A stretch of DNA of 64,000 bases from Struthio camelus (lineage: Eukaryota > Chordata > Aves > Struthioniformes > Struthionidae). How positions within the stretch are numbered: position 1 is the stretch's first letter; every line of letters starts with the position of its first letter. Below the pieces are notes generated by a model. The model made no database searches. It was not told where the DNA came from and worked only from the letters and a program-made list of their open reading frames with translations. This document shows positions 43,800 to 55,400 of this stretch, piece after piece. Where the stretch lies: NCBI RefSeq assembly GCF_040807025.1, contig NC_090952.1, forward strand, positions 4,232,001-4,296,000, in the 5' to 3' direction. The translations under genes and the position numbers were made by a program.

Positions 43800-44770
43800 A
43801 TGACAGCTCCTGTCCCCTCCGGCCCAGGCACGGGCAGAGGCAGCGCAGCCGGCGGGCCCCTCTCCGGCCCCCGCAGAGCGGGCCCCCGCCTGGCACTGCT
43901 TTTCTCCGTCCTCTTGCTTCTGACCAATTCCGTCCAGGTGGGTCCAGCAGGGACCTGGGGCTGCCAGGCAGCCCTGGAGCAGTTGGGGTGGCCTGGTGCC
44001 ACCTCACATCTCCCCAGGTGGAGGGCTGGAGCCGGGCGTAGCAGGGCTCAGCACCCCCTTCTCAGCCCCATCTCCCTCTCTGGGTGGCACAGGGAGAGCA
44101 GGACCTCCGGGCGCTGCCTGAGGCAGGGACGGACCCCGCGGCAGGGCGCCCGGCCCACCGGCTGGCCCGCATGACGCCCTTCTGGAGGATGGTGGGCAGC
44201 AAACCGCTGGGCGCCCACTGTCAGCACAGCCTCGAGTGCATCACCAAGGCCTGCAGGTGAGTGGGGACCCCCTGCCAGCCCCTCCGGGAATCACCCCTTT
44301 GCCAGCCTGGCTCCAGCGTCCCCAGCCCTGGGACCCCACGCAGACCCCAACCCCACCAGTGTCCCCAGTCCTGGCAACTCCACACGAATCCCAATCTCCC
44401 CAGTGTTCCCAGCCCTGGCACCCTACATGCACCCAACTCCACCAGTGTCCTTAGGTTGGGATCCCCCCTCTATCCCAACGCCGGTGTCCCCAGCCCTGGC
44501 ACCCCACGTGAACCCAACCCCACCGGTATCCCCGGTTTGGGACCCCGTCTCTTCCTAGCCCGTGCCCCCAGCTTTGGGATGCCGATGCAGCCCGAACCCA
44601 CCAGCGTCCCCAGCTTGGGACCCACCCCGTCCCACTTCACACTGCTGCCGCCCGCCCAGGGATGCCTCTCACCCCAGGGTCCCCAGGAGCAGGTGAGGCT
44701 GGCACAGGGACTCACGGCCGCTTTGCCCCGCAGGGCCGGGCGCTGCGCCACGCCGCAGTATGAGTGCTGA
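43800..44770 (+). CDS. LEAP2: LEAP2-like secreted peptide precursor (divergent paralogue)
   Basis: Three exons, 43800-43937, 44093-44256 and 44734-44770, join in phase to 112 residues (human LEAP2: 77). The ATG has a good Kozak context (GCACCATGA). A long basic N-region leads into a hydrophobic signal core (LALLFSVLLLL, about residues 31-41), then a short propeptide ending in RLAR, a furin site. The predicted mature chain is 40 residues, the same as human, starting MTPFWRMVGSKPLGAHC and ending CRAGRCATPQYEC. The four core cysteines have the LEAP2 spacing, and LECITKAC matches SECITRLC. The splice before the last Arg-x-x-Arg-Cys block is also as in LEAP2. LEAP2 is a liver and gut peptide, antimicrobial in vitro and an antagonist/inverse agonist of the ghrelin receptor GHSR through its N-terminal residues. 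Differences are a fifth cysteine as the last residue, fewer basic residues in the tail and a longer N-terminus. Its place next to BMP15, not GDF9, marks it as a separate paralogue. Confidence 0.88.
44290..44640. repeat. Diverged ~45-50 bp minisatellite in LEAP2-like intron 2
   Basis: The motif CCAGCCCTGGCACCCCAC...AACCCCACC-GTGTCCCC recurs about seven times with substitutions and small length changes. It fills most of the 477-base second intron between the two exons that encode the mature peptide. Confidence 0.8.
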
Positions 44771-45026
44771 CGGCCACGGACACCCCAGGAACGCCAACCT
44801 CTCCCCCGGCAGGACCGCGGAAAGCTGCGGCGCGTCGTGGCCCTTCTGCTGGGACAAGGACTGCTCCGCAGCCCGCTGCGCCCCACGGCCGGCCAGGCTG
44901 TGCCTGGAGCCGGGCTGGGCTGGGGAGGGGGGGGACCAGACTCCCAGGAGACCCGCGGAGCAATGCCGTGGCGGCTGGAGGTGGCCCTGGGTGGGACATC
45001 AGCTGGACAGGATGGTTCCCCCAGGC

Positions 45027-45032
45027 AATAAA
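45027..45032 (+). terminator. Poly(A) signal of the LEAP2-like gene
   Basis: AATAAA lies 257 bases after the LEAP2-like stop codon, the first on the plus strand after it. A short 3' untranslated region is typical of LEAP2. Confidence 0.7.
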
Positions 45033-45597
45033 CCCCCCCTGCATGCTGGCAGCTCTCGTGGGGTCTCGCCTTCCCCCTGCAGGGCAGCCGGGCAAGGTGC
45101 AGGTGGGAGCAGGGCTCCGGCGTGCCTTGCGTGGGGACAGGCCACGCGAGCCACGGTGCCGTGCGTGCCCCCCGCAGTGGCACAGGGCTCGTCCCCGTCC
45201 CTCGCAAGACAACCTGAAACAGCCCCGCTGGTCCCTGCCTCTCGCCCGAGGGTGCCGCCGGACCTCCAGCTGCTTTTTGCTGCCGATGCGGGAGCATCCC
45301 CGGTCCCCTCGGAGGGTGACGGGAACGGGACGTCGCCGAGCACCTCCTCGCAAACCCCACGCTGGGACTCTGCCAGTGCGGGGGACGCTGGGAAGAACTT
45401 GTTCCCTGACCCAGCTGTTCCCCAAATACGTGTGTGGCTGCACCCAAATGCACCCCAGTGCCTGGAAGGAGCTGTTTCCTCGTGCCTGATGGGGGCCCCG
45501 GGGCAGGAACACGAGTGGGTTGTCCAGCGCCTGTACTGGGGAAGCCCAGCCCTGCACGTCAGCGGTGCCTGGTCGGCGGCAGTGCCAGGCCAGGGGC

Positions 45598-46440
45598 AGT
45601 ACTACACACATGTTTGTATGTGTCTGTGTATATGTGGGTATGCATATGCATGCATATCTGTGTGTATATATATGTATGTCTGTGCATGTATGTGTATGTA
45701 TTTGTGTATCTATATTTGAGTGTTCACATGTATGTGCTTGTATGTCTCTTTATGTGTGTACACATGTATGTGCACATACATGCACATGCATGCATTTGTA
45801 TGTATGTACACATGCATGTGTGTCTGTGTGCAGGTGCATGCATGAATGTCTATGTGTGCGTGCATGTGCATGCATGTGTGCATGGGCATACAAGTGTGCC
45901 TGTACATACGTATGTCCATGCATGTGCATATGTGTGTGTGTGTTCATGTGCAGGTATGTGTATGTATGTGCACAGGTGTGCATGCATGTGCGCATGTGCA
46001 CGTCCATGTGCATGCACTTATATGCACGTGCATGTACGTGGGCATGTGCATGGGCGTGTATACCTGCACAAACATGTGTATGTGCTTGTGGGCATGTATG
46101 TGTGCATGCTCATGAGCATGCATGTGTGTGCGTGCATGTGTGTATGTGCGTGCATGTGCATGCATGTGTGCATGCTCATGTGCGTGCATGTGTGTATGTG
46201 CGTGCGTGCTCGTGTGCGTGCTCGTGTGTATGTGCATGCATGTGCATGTGTGTGCGTGCATGTGCATGCATGGATGTGCATGCATGCGCACGTATGTGCA
46301 CGTATGCGCGCATAAGCATGTGCGCGCACGTGCCTGGATGTGCCCATGCGCATGGGTGCTGACGTGCGCGCACGCCTGCCTGCGCCTGCGCGTGCAGGGA
46401 TGCGCGCGTGTGCCCGCGGGCGCAGGCGTGTGCGGGCAGG
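45598..46440. repeat. Long TGTATG/TGCATG alternating repeat
   Basis: About 840 bases made almost wholly of TG, CA, TA and CG steps (words TGTATGTG, GTGCATGCATGTG, GCGCACG). The left half is richer in TA, the right half in CG. It is a degenerate microsatellite-derived tract with strong Z-DNA potential, ending directly in the PHKA1 CpG island. Cys/His/Met-rich open frames on both strands are by-products of the repeat. Confidence 0.92.
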
Positions 46441-46960
46441 CGGCGCGGCCGCCGGTCGGCAGGGGGCGCTGCCCGCCGCCGCGGCCCGCCCGCCCGCCCG
46501 CCCCCCTCGCTCCCTGAAGCCGGCGCCGCGTCCTGTCAGCTCGGTAGTTAGCGGGCACGGCCGGGGCGCCTCCGCGCGGCGCCGGGAGGAGTCGGGCGCG
46601 GCCGCCGGCCTCGCAAGCTGGAGCGGGCCGGAGGGCGGGCGATGGGCTGCGGGCGCGGGGCGAGCCCGGGCCGCCGGCGAGGGGCGCGGGGCGGCGCGGG
46701 GGCCCTGCCAGGACCTGCGGGCGCGGGGCGCCGCCGGCGGGGGCGGGGCGCGCCCCGCGCTGTCCCCGGGTCACCCCGGCCGCCGCCGCCGCCGCCGCCG
46801 CCATGCGCAGCCGGAGCAACTCGGGCGTGCGGCTGGACGGCTACGGCCGGCTGGTGCAGCAGACCATCCTCCGGCACCAGGTGGGCGCGGGGGGCGGCCG
46901 GAGCCTCCCTCTCCGGGAGGGAGAACACGAAGAGCGAGTTGCCTTTGCGCGGGGCCGCGT
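46436..46960 (+). promoter_or_regulatory. CpG island / PHKA1 promoter
   Basis: A dense CpG block with GC boxes (CCCGCCCGCCCGCCC, GGGGCGGGGCG) and no TATA box surrounds PHKA1 exon 1, fitting a housekeeping-type promoter. Confidence 0.7.
46779..46802 (+). repeat. (GCC)8 directly before the PHKA1 start codon
   Basis: Eight GCC triplets end exactly at the ATG. Being in the 5' untranslated region they also shape the start context (GCCGCCATGC, a strong Kozak match). Confidence 0.95.
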
Positions 46961-49900
46961 GGGGGAGGCCGGGCAGATGCGCCGGCAGAGCTGTTTGGGG
47001 GCTGCGGGGAAGGGGGGCAGCCAGGATTTGGGACTGATGTAGCCAGGGCTCCGTGTCCGGAGCCGTGGAGGGAGCGAGAGTGGTGGCGTTGCCTAGGGTC
47101 GTACAGGAGAGCCAGGTACCCGCTTCCGCATCCTGCCTGGTCTTGCTGGAGATCCGGGGCTTGCACAGCTCCCGTGTTGGTGGCGAAGCGCAGCGTGGCG
47201 TGTGTTTGCAAGGCTAGAGGGGGGAGCGCCAAAAGCAGCCTGAATTGGAAACAGCTCTTTGTGGCCGTGTGCTGCCGAGCTGAGAAACTGCCTGCGCTCC
47301 GAGCCGTCGGAGACCCACCATAGTCGGGATCTGCGGCCCTGCGCTAGGCTGCAGCGCTCTGCCTGTGGCCCCTGGGTGGGTGGAAAGGGCCCCAAGTGTC
47401 CCAGGGTCCTGGAGAGCCTGTGTATGCCAGGTTGATGCCCTGCTGCTGCGAGAATTGACATGCTTCGCCGCCCCCATCACCTCTCTGGAGCGTGCGTGGG
47501 ACCCGGTTACATGGAATAACTGGAAAATGGGGGGCTGCTTCTTCGCGTGGGTTTGTAGGAGAGGCCGGAGTCAGGCTTGGGGCTTCCGCTGCTTCTCTTG
47601 CCTCCTTGGGGTGCCTGGCTCTTTGCTCTGCTGGAGCCGCAGGCGCAGCAGAGCTCTGTGGAGTGCCTGGACCCGGGAACGGTCACGCGCCACGAGCCTT
47701 GCGCCGAGATGACTCGCGCCGCAACCACAGAAGGGGGTGAGCGGGGAGATGAGGAGCTCAGTCCAGGCATTGCAGTCGCAGTGGTCTCTTGCGTGCTGGC
47801 TATGATGCCCCCTCCTCCCTACGGACAAGGTGCTGCGCTGGGTGTGCGGGCTGCGTTATGAGCCGCCCTGCGGGTGAGCGGCCGTGTCTCTGATGCTTCT
47901 GAGCATGCATCCTGGGCTGCTCCGAGCAGCCAGCCCTTAAGTAGCGTTGGCAAGTGGCAGCCGTTCTGGTCACAGAGGCTGCACCAAGGCCCTCAGGGTC
48001 AGGCCAGCCCAGGAGGAAGTGTTTGCCCCTTGCCCTGGGCACATGCCTGCCCAGGGGGGGCTGGTGCAGGCAGAGGAAAGGGGGGGGGGTGTGAAGGCAG
48101 ATTCGGAAGCCCAGGTGGAAAGCTGATGCCAGGACCAGCGTGGCTGCCAGTGAGGACTGAATTCCTGTGCTCCTTACAGTGGTCTCACCTCCTTCTTCCA
48201 CAGGACGCAGTGACAGGCCTGCTTCCTGCCAGTGAGGATCACAAAGATGCCTGGGTCCGGGATAATGTCTACAGCATCCTGGCCGTGTGGGGCCTGGGCC
48301 TGGCATACCGCAAGAACGCTGACCGGGACGAGGACAAAGCAAAGGCCTATGAGCTAGAGCAGGTAGGAGGAACCTTGTGGGAGAAAGGACTCGTCCTGGG
48401 GAGCTAGTTGTGACCTCCTGACTGATTTGCTCTTTGCATAGCCCAGCTCTCGGATTGAAAGACCATGGCAAGCTGTACAGTGGAGACATGGGGACAGAGC
48501 TGCCCCCAGGTCCTGGGGAAGCCCTAGCTACAGTGGCAGTAGGAGCCTGCTCTTCACAGATCATTCTGGAGCTAGAGCTGAAATCCAAGCAGAGATTCAG
48601 CTCTGTCTCTGGGGTGATCTGAGGACTCAGCCCCAACTCCCAAAGGCTGAGGAGCTAGGTCCTGCAGGCTTGCCTTCCCTCTCCCAGCACAGCAGCTTAG
48701 CCTTGCTGACAGGCCCTAAAAGCTGTTTTTTCCTCTGCCACTTGCCTAGAGAGCAAGGACTACGGAAATGTGAGCAGGGGCTCTGGTTACAAACACTGGA
48801 GTCCTGCAAAGGTCAGAGACCAGCTGGTCATGAGTCAGGGTTTCTCCTCCGTGAACAGGAGTTAACAAGGCTGTTTTCCTTGTTCTTGCAGAGTGTGGTG
48901 AAGCTGATGCGGGGACTGCTCCAATGCATGATGAGACAGGTAGGGACTAGAGATCACCTCCGGAAGTCAAGCGGTCTCCTTGGAGCCCAGCTGAGATCTG
49001 TCACCAGGATAGTGAGACCCAGCCATGCTGGGTCTCTCCAACCCTCCCCGATGAGTGGAGGGATGACCCCTTCCAGGAAGTCTTAAAATAAGCCGACTTG
49101 GCATCTGTCCTGCTGCTGAACTCTCTTCCTGGTATGACGGGAGTCCTAGTGCTGTGGGCTGGTGCCCAGTAGAGCCTTTGCCAGCTGCTCCCTCTCTTGT
49201 GGCCTGGCAGGCCCTGAGGCTGCGTAGCTCCTCTCCCTTAGGGAATTTGGGGCTACCCTTTTCTCTCTGCATGGGGCAAAAGCAAACGTGTTTTCTCCAT
49301 GGCTGCAGCCTTGCAGTGCCCTGTGCTGAGGGTGGCTCGTGAGCCGCGACCTGCTGCCTCAGTGCTTCCAGGGGCTCAGACCTGTGGCTCTGGCAGAGAA
49401 GCTGTGGGATTCCTACTTCACCAGCCGTGGCTCCATGTACTGGCGCTCACGGCATGGGACAGCCCCCAGCTCTGGAATTGCAGGACCTCCTTGGAGCCTG
49501 GGTTTGACTAACCCCTGCATCTCTTTGCCCTCCTCCAGGTGGACAAGGTGGAGGCATTCAAGTACAGCCAGAGCACCAGGGACTGCTTGCATGCCAAGTA
49601 CAACACCCGCACCTGTGCCACTGTGGTGGGAGACCATGAGTGGGGTCACCTACAGATGGATGCCACTTCCCTCTACCTGCTCATGTTGGCGCAGATGACA
49701 GCCTCAGGTGATGCTGTTGGAGGGACGCCATTTCAAACCGTGTGTCTCAGAGGGGAAAGGCTTTCTGCTGCCTATGTGAAGCAGCCCAAACAACCCCAGG
49801 GCAGCTGCCATTTGAGCAGGCCCCTCCGTGGAGGAGGGAGGAAGGCGCGAGTGTGTTGATCTCCAGGGTTCTCCAGGTTCTCAGCTTGTCTGTATGAAGC

Positions 49901-52409
49901 CTTCTTGGTCTCTGGGCTGCTGGAGTCAACACCCCAACCTTACTGTTGTCTTACGCTCAAGACTTCCGAGGCAGATTGGGGTCTTTCAGTGCCCAGCTCC
50001 CTAAAAGACCCTCCCTGGGGCTGGGGCTCCGTTTCTCTGAAACTGCAGAGCTGCTGCACGGGGGTGGGAGTGCTGGGGAAAGGGGCCTGCCAAGACAAGG
50101 TTGCCGCAGAGCAGGTATGCAATGAGGAGAGGAATCAAGTCTGGGTTACTGCAGGCCCTTCCTAGCAGCTTGTAGGCTTAAAGGGACTAAAGTGAATTCT
50201 TCCCCCTGCTTCAGGCCTTCACATAATTCACAGCATGGATGAGGTCAACTTCATCCAGAACCTTGTGTTCTACATTGAAGCAGCCTACAAAACTGCGGTG
50301 AGTAGTCTCATGGGCCAGCAGGCCTTGGCTGGGGAAAGGGATTATGCCTGGCTTCCCTGGGCGGGTGGAGATAGCCAGCTGGTGCCTGGAGAAGCTTACG
50401 AGTCTCCCATGAGCTGAATGCAAAGTCCTACCACACCTGCTGGAAGCACCATGAATGGGTGCTGTCAGCTACATGAGCAGGCAAGGGGTCGAGGAAAGCT
50501 CTTGAGTGTGCTGTGCATCGCACCAGCATGCGGGGAGCTGGGTTCTCTGGGGCCAAGCCTCTGAGATTCAAAGACTTCCCACGAGCGCTATGAACCGCTG
50601 CCTGCCCCAACGTGCTGCTGTCTCTGTGCAGGACTTCGGGATATGGGAGCGTGGAGACAAGACAAACCAGGGCATCACCGAGTTGAATGCTAGCTCTGTT
50701 GGCATGGCCAAGGTGAGCTGGGGAGGGGTGCTGGGAGGCCAAGGAGAAGAGGGTTGTGTGGGGGTGGCAGTGCTGCCACAGCTGTGAATAGCTGGGGGTT
50801 TGGATGATCAGTGGCCCCTTGCCACTCAGGGGATGTACAGGGGAGGCTGAACTTGTTTAAGTGTTGGGGCTGAGGGGGCTGAGCACGGAGCCCTGCTGTA
50901 TAGTGATCAGTTCCTGGGCAGGAAACCCTTTCTCCTGGTGTGCTGGGATAAAACTACGCTCCTCTCACGTGAGCTTTGCTTTTACTGGGAGCAAAGAATG
51001 AATTGGGGTGTGCGGCAGGAATACCTGTTCCTATCCAGGGTCCTGTTGGTATATGGCTACCTGTGGCTTCAGAGGTGCGATTTGTCTCTGACCAAGAGAG
51101 CTCTGTAGCCTCAGCAGGGTGCAGTGGGTATTTGCATCTGTTTCCCTGTTTAAAGTTGGGCAGCATGTTACGCAGAGGGGCTAGTGTGGGGGTGAGCTCT
51201 TACGGAAGAGCAGCACAGTGGAGGACTCACTGCTTTGGGTCTCTTCCTGCTTGCAGGCTGCCCTGGAGGCACTGGATGAGCTGGACCTCTTTGGAGCGAA
51301 GGGAGGCCCACAGTCCGTGATACGAGTACTGTCGGATGAGGTGCAGCACTGCCAGGTGAGACCTGGCTGCCTCCCACTCCTCTAGACCTCCAGTAGGCAA
51401 GCGCTGCCCGTGTCTGGCTGCTCAGCAGAGCATGAGGTCCCTGGAGCAGATGTGTTTTCAAGGAAGTGCCCTGTGTGGGGCAATCTAGGGTGCCCTGGTA
51501 CCTCTCCAGGGCTGGCATCAGCCTATTCCATAAATTGTGTCAGTGCCCCAGCAGACCATTGCCTGGGGTGTGGGTGCCAGTCCTCTGCATGTGTTAGCAA
51601 TGGTCCCATAAGTTTACAGGTGCTATCTCACAGCTCAGCCCTCTGTTCCTTGCCAGCATGTGTACTTTGATTCTTTCATGTGGGTAACGTGCCATCACAG
51701 GATTAGCTGTGATCTGGTGGGGTTATGGCGTGAACAAGCCTATCACTGCTGAGCACTCGGTCTCCCAGTGCCAGGCCTGGCAGTCTAAATGACCCTCCTT
51801 CCTCTCTGCCCAGTCCATCCTCCATTCAATGCTACCGAGGGCTTCCACGTCCAAGGAGGTGGATGCCAGCGTGCTCTCTGTCATCTCCTACCCGGCGTTT
51901 GCTGTGGAGGACAGTGAGCTAGTGGAAATCACCAAGCAAGAGATCATCACAAAGCTGCAGGTGAGCAGCACCCTTATTTCACCCTTCCTGGGAAACAACC
52001 ACAGAACTACAGCCCACACCCTGTAGTCCTTGCTTGCTTCCCCCAAAACACACGCCAGGAAGGGTTGCCAGGGCCTGTCCCCTCCCAATCTCTGCACCCG
52101 TGGCAGAACTGTGCAAGGAAATGCTCCTGAGTGCTGTCCGGCTGTGTGGTCCCGGGCTGTGAACATGGTGGCTGAGTGCTAGGTGCACGAGTGAGGGGGT
52201 GCTTGGCCAGAGGAGACCTCGGACAGGGTGAGAGGCTGGTTCTGCTGTGGCGGTGTCCCCCTCTTTTCTCAGGGCAGGCTTCATGCTTCTGCAACGAAGG
52301 TACAAAGTATTCCACACTATGCCTGCTGCTCAGTACCTCTCTACCTCCCTTCCAGGGGCGCTATGGCTGCTGCCGTTTTCTCCGTGATGGATACAGGACC
52401 CCCAAAGAG
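46803..52409 (+). other. PHKA1: PHKA1 exons 1-9
   Basis: Exons are 46803-46880, 48204-48362, 48892-48939, 49539-49707, 50215-50297, 50632-50712, 51257-51355, 51814-51960 and 52356-52409. They give residues 1 to about 306. Exon 2 holds [20 protein letters not shown]; exon 4 [18 protein letters not shown]; exon 6 [20 protein letters not shown]; exon 9 [18 protein letters not shown]. The third exon is only 16 codons. Human PHKA has NPVTGLL at the start of exon 2; here it is DAVTGLL. Confidence 0.93.
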
Positions 52410-55400
52410 GTAACTGCCCACAGCCCTGGCACCTACTAGGACAGGCTTTGAGTGCTGAGTATCGACTGCCCTAGGTTGCGTTTGCAGCCCTTCCAGGTGC
52501 AATATAATGGCTGTGGCGGGGAACACTGTGGAGATCAGAGCCCTGAGTAGCTCTGACACCCCTACAGCCCCAGGGAGTGTCAGGGGCCTGTGCCTGAAAT
52601 GGTGCATCCCACCCATGCCTGCAGCAGACAGCTGAAGGCTGTCTCTGCTCATATCCCGGGACCTGGGGTTGCTGTGTAACTCTCAGGCTTGCAGGGAGAT
52701 GGGACTTCTACCCGATGCGAGAGCGCTGTGGAGGGTGACCGCGTCTCCCAGGGCGGCACGAAGCCTGAGCAAGGGCCGAAGGCGCATGGAGGGGACTATG
52801 CAGCGCTCCTTTCCAACCGTCTCCAGTTTGCAGAATCTGTGAGATCACAGGGGTGCATCTGCCTCTCCAGGATAGCATGTGGCTTGCGTACTGCCACATT
52901 TGTCTATGCAGAGCGAGGGGCGACTTGCTACTTTGGAGAGGAAAAACGGGAGCTTTTTATAAGCAACAGGCATTTACTAAGCACAGAATCAGGAAATGGC
53001 ATTTGGAGGCTCTTTATAGGTCACCAGCTGTTGGGCCCCTTAATCTGATGGGGCTCCTGCGGGTGCTTCCTCTGCCTGGGGCTCTTTTGCATGTAACATC
53101 AGCCTCTAAAAGCTTCTCCTCTGCTGCGTCTCTTCAAACGTGACCATAATAGGCATTGTGCATCTCTAGGGCACTCCAGAGCCGGAGAAGAGCAGCAGCA
53201 TCTCCAGTCTTATTTTCCCCAGCACATGTGAGCTTTGCCAGTGATCCTTCTAAGGAGCTGGTGCCTTTTTGAGGCATGGGAACGGCAGCACTGCTTGCCT
53301 ACAGGAGCACCACAGCTGCCTGGAGCCAGATGGGAGTTTGGGAGCTCGTCACCAGCGTACAGTCACTACAGAAAACCTCTGCTCCCTGAGTCTTTGTGGG
53401 GACTGCTGTCCCCTTGGCCTGGCTATTTGCTAAGGCCAGCTCTGCTCCTTTTTTGCTGCACACAGAGTTAGAACAGTTAGTGGAGGGTCAAGCGTAGGTT
53501 GTTAGAGCAGTCTGTGCTGCAAGTATCCGGGAGCGGGAGGATTCAGGGAAGGCACCTCTCCATCCTGACTGTTTCTCTTGCGTCAGTCTCACAGTTAAAC
53601 AGGACAGGGGAAGGGACCCTGCTCTCTGGCCATGTATGATCAGCAGCAAGCTCTCCTATGGCTGGCTTTCCAGTTGGGGCCAGCCCCGCAATGTCAGAGG
53701 CAGGCACTGAGGAGCTGGGGCTGAGCATGCAAGGCGAATGTGATGCGGGTGTCACTGGTGGAGCAGAGGGTGTTGTGCTGTTGTACAGGGCTCTGGGGTG
53801 CTCTCCTGGAGACTGCACAGGCTCCTGCTGCCTGGGCAGAGTAAGTTCCTGCAGCATTGGTGCAGGAGGCCCAGGAAGGGATGGCTGATGGAAAGTACAT
53901 GGCTTGGAGGTGATACTGCTTCTTGACTCTGTTATCAGCTGTCATCCACAGAGGACGACTGTGGTGGCATTTCAGGCTGGTGTCTCTGGGGGAGCAGGAA
54001 CCCCATCAGTTTGAAGGTACCCTGCAAGGTAGCTGAGCCTGCCTTGCTGCCATGCCCTCTCTGCAGGACCCTAACCGCCTCTACTATGAGCCTGCTGAGC
54101 TACAGCTCTTTGAGAACATTGAGTGTGAGTGGCCTCTGTTCTGGACATACTTGATCATCGATGGGATTTTCAGCGGCAACATGGAGCAGGTAACGGAGGC
54201 AGCACGTGTCGAGCAGGGGAAGAGATTCCCCAGCAAATGAGAGGCATGAGGGGAAGGATGCATGGAGTCCTGCCTGGAGACTGATTCCCCTGTGATATCT
54301 CCACAGGTACAGGAGTACCGGGAAGCCCTTGAGGGGGTCCTCGTCAAGGGGAAGAATGGTGTGCGCCTGCTGCCGGAGCTGTACAGTGTCCCACCAGATA
54401 AGGTGAACTGTTCTGGCCTACAGCAGAGGTCACAGGGTGCGAATGTCTCATTACCAGACATTAAGACTTTACCAACTGATTAACTCAAATCAGTAGTCAA
54501 ACAGCAAATGTTCTACATGGAAACTTCATGTGAAGAGGATGGTTAGGTATGGCTTGGCATCGTTAAAATCATCTTAAATATGTTGGATAAATATATTACT
54601 TTTTTCTCCAAAGCATGTCTTGCCCTCCTAGAAGGGGGAGCTTTGGTGACCCAGTCTGCTGTTCTGGAGTCCTGTGAGATCTCAGGACAAGTAAACCTGC
54701 ACTGAGGGGATCCTACTAAATTCCCATTCAACGTCAGGAGAGTGTTTGTGCTTGCCTGGGCTGAAAGCATTGGTCTCCTGCTCCCTGGGTGGTACAAGAG
54801 CAGTGCTCTCTGGGCCAGCATCAGAGAACATTACCTCAATGTTCCTGTAACACGTCAGTCATTCCTGTGAAACGGGCCATGCTGGGAACCCAAAGGTCCA
54901 GCATGTTGCCTGAAGAGGGTGCTTGGGGGGATTGCAAAAAGAGTGGAGGAATGTAGCCAGGATAGTTTCAACCCTCTGGCAAATGCTTTTGTAGGCTCTT
55001 GTTTTAGACCTGAAATTACTGGGCTCTAAAATGCAATGATTATGTTTCCTTAACCGTCCTGTGTCTGTGGGATTCCTCCCTGACCTCCTGGCTTGTCTTC
55101 CAGGTGGATGAGGAGTACAGGAACCCCCACACTGTGGACAGGATACCTATGGGCAAGCTACCGCTTATGTGGGGCCAGTCCCTCTACATCCTGGGCTGCC
55201 TGATGGCTGAGGTATGCTCACCCCTGACACTGGGAAGGACTGTGCAGGCCAGGCTCTGAGACCCAAATGGGCAAAGGCTACCACCCTGAGCCACCTATTA
55301 GGGCATATGGGCAGAGGGAAGTTGTTGGCCTCCCTCCCCCAGGACCTCCTAGAGATGATCGTGTTTGAATTTTCAGTGGGCGTCACCTGTTCTGCTCTGC

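Noticed and set aside
44760-45719. Plus-strand open frame of 319 codons overlapping the end of the LEAP2-like gene
   Set aside because: It overlaps the LEAP2-like stop codon and 3' region in another frame, has no signal peptide or family similarity, and runs into the repeat tract.
45434-46362. Cys/His/Met-rich open frames on both strands, resembling cysteine-rich secreted proteins
   Set aside because: They are direct translations of the TGCATG repeat; every frame of such a repeat is open and cysteine-rich.
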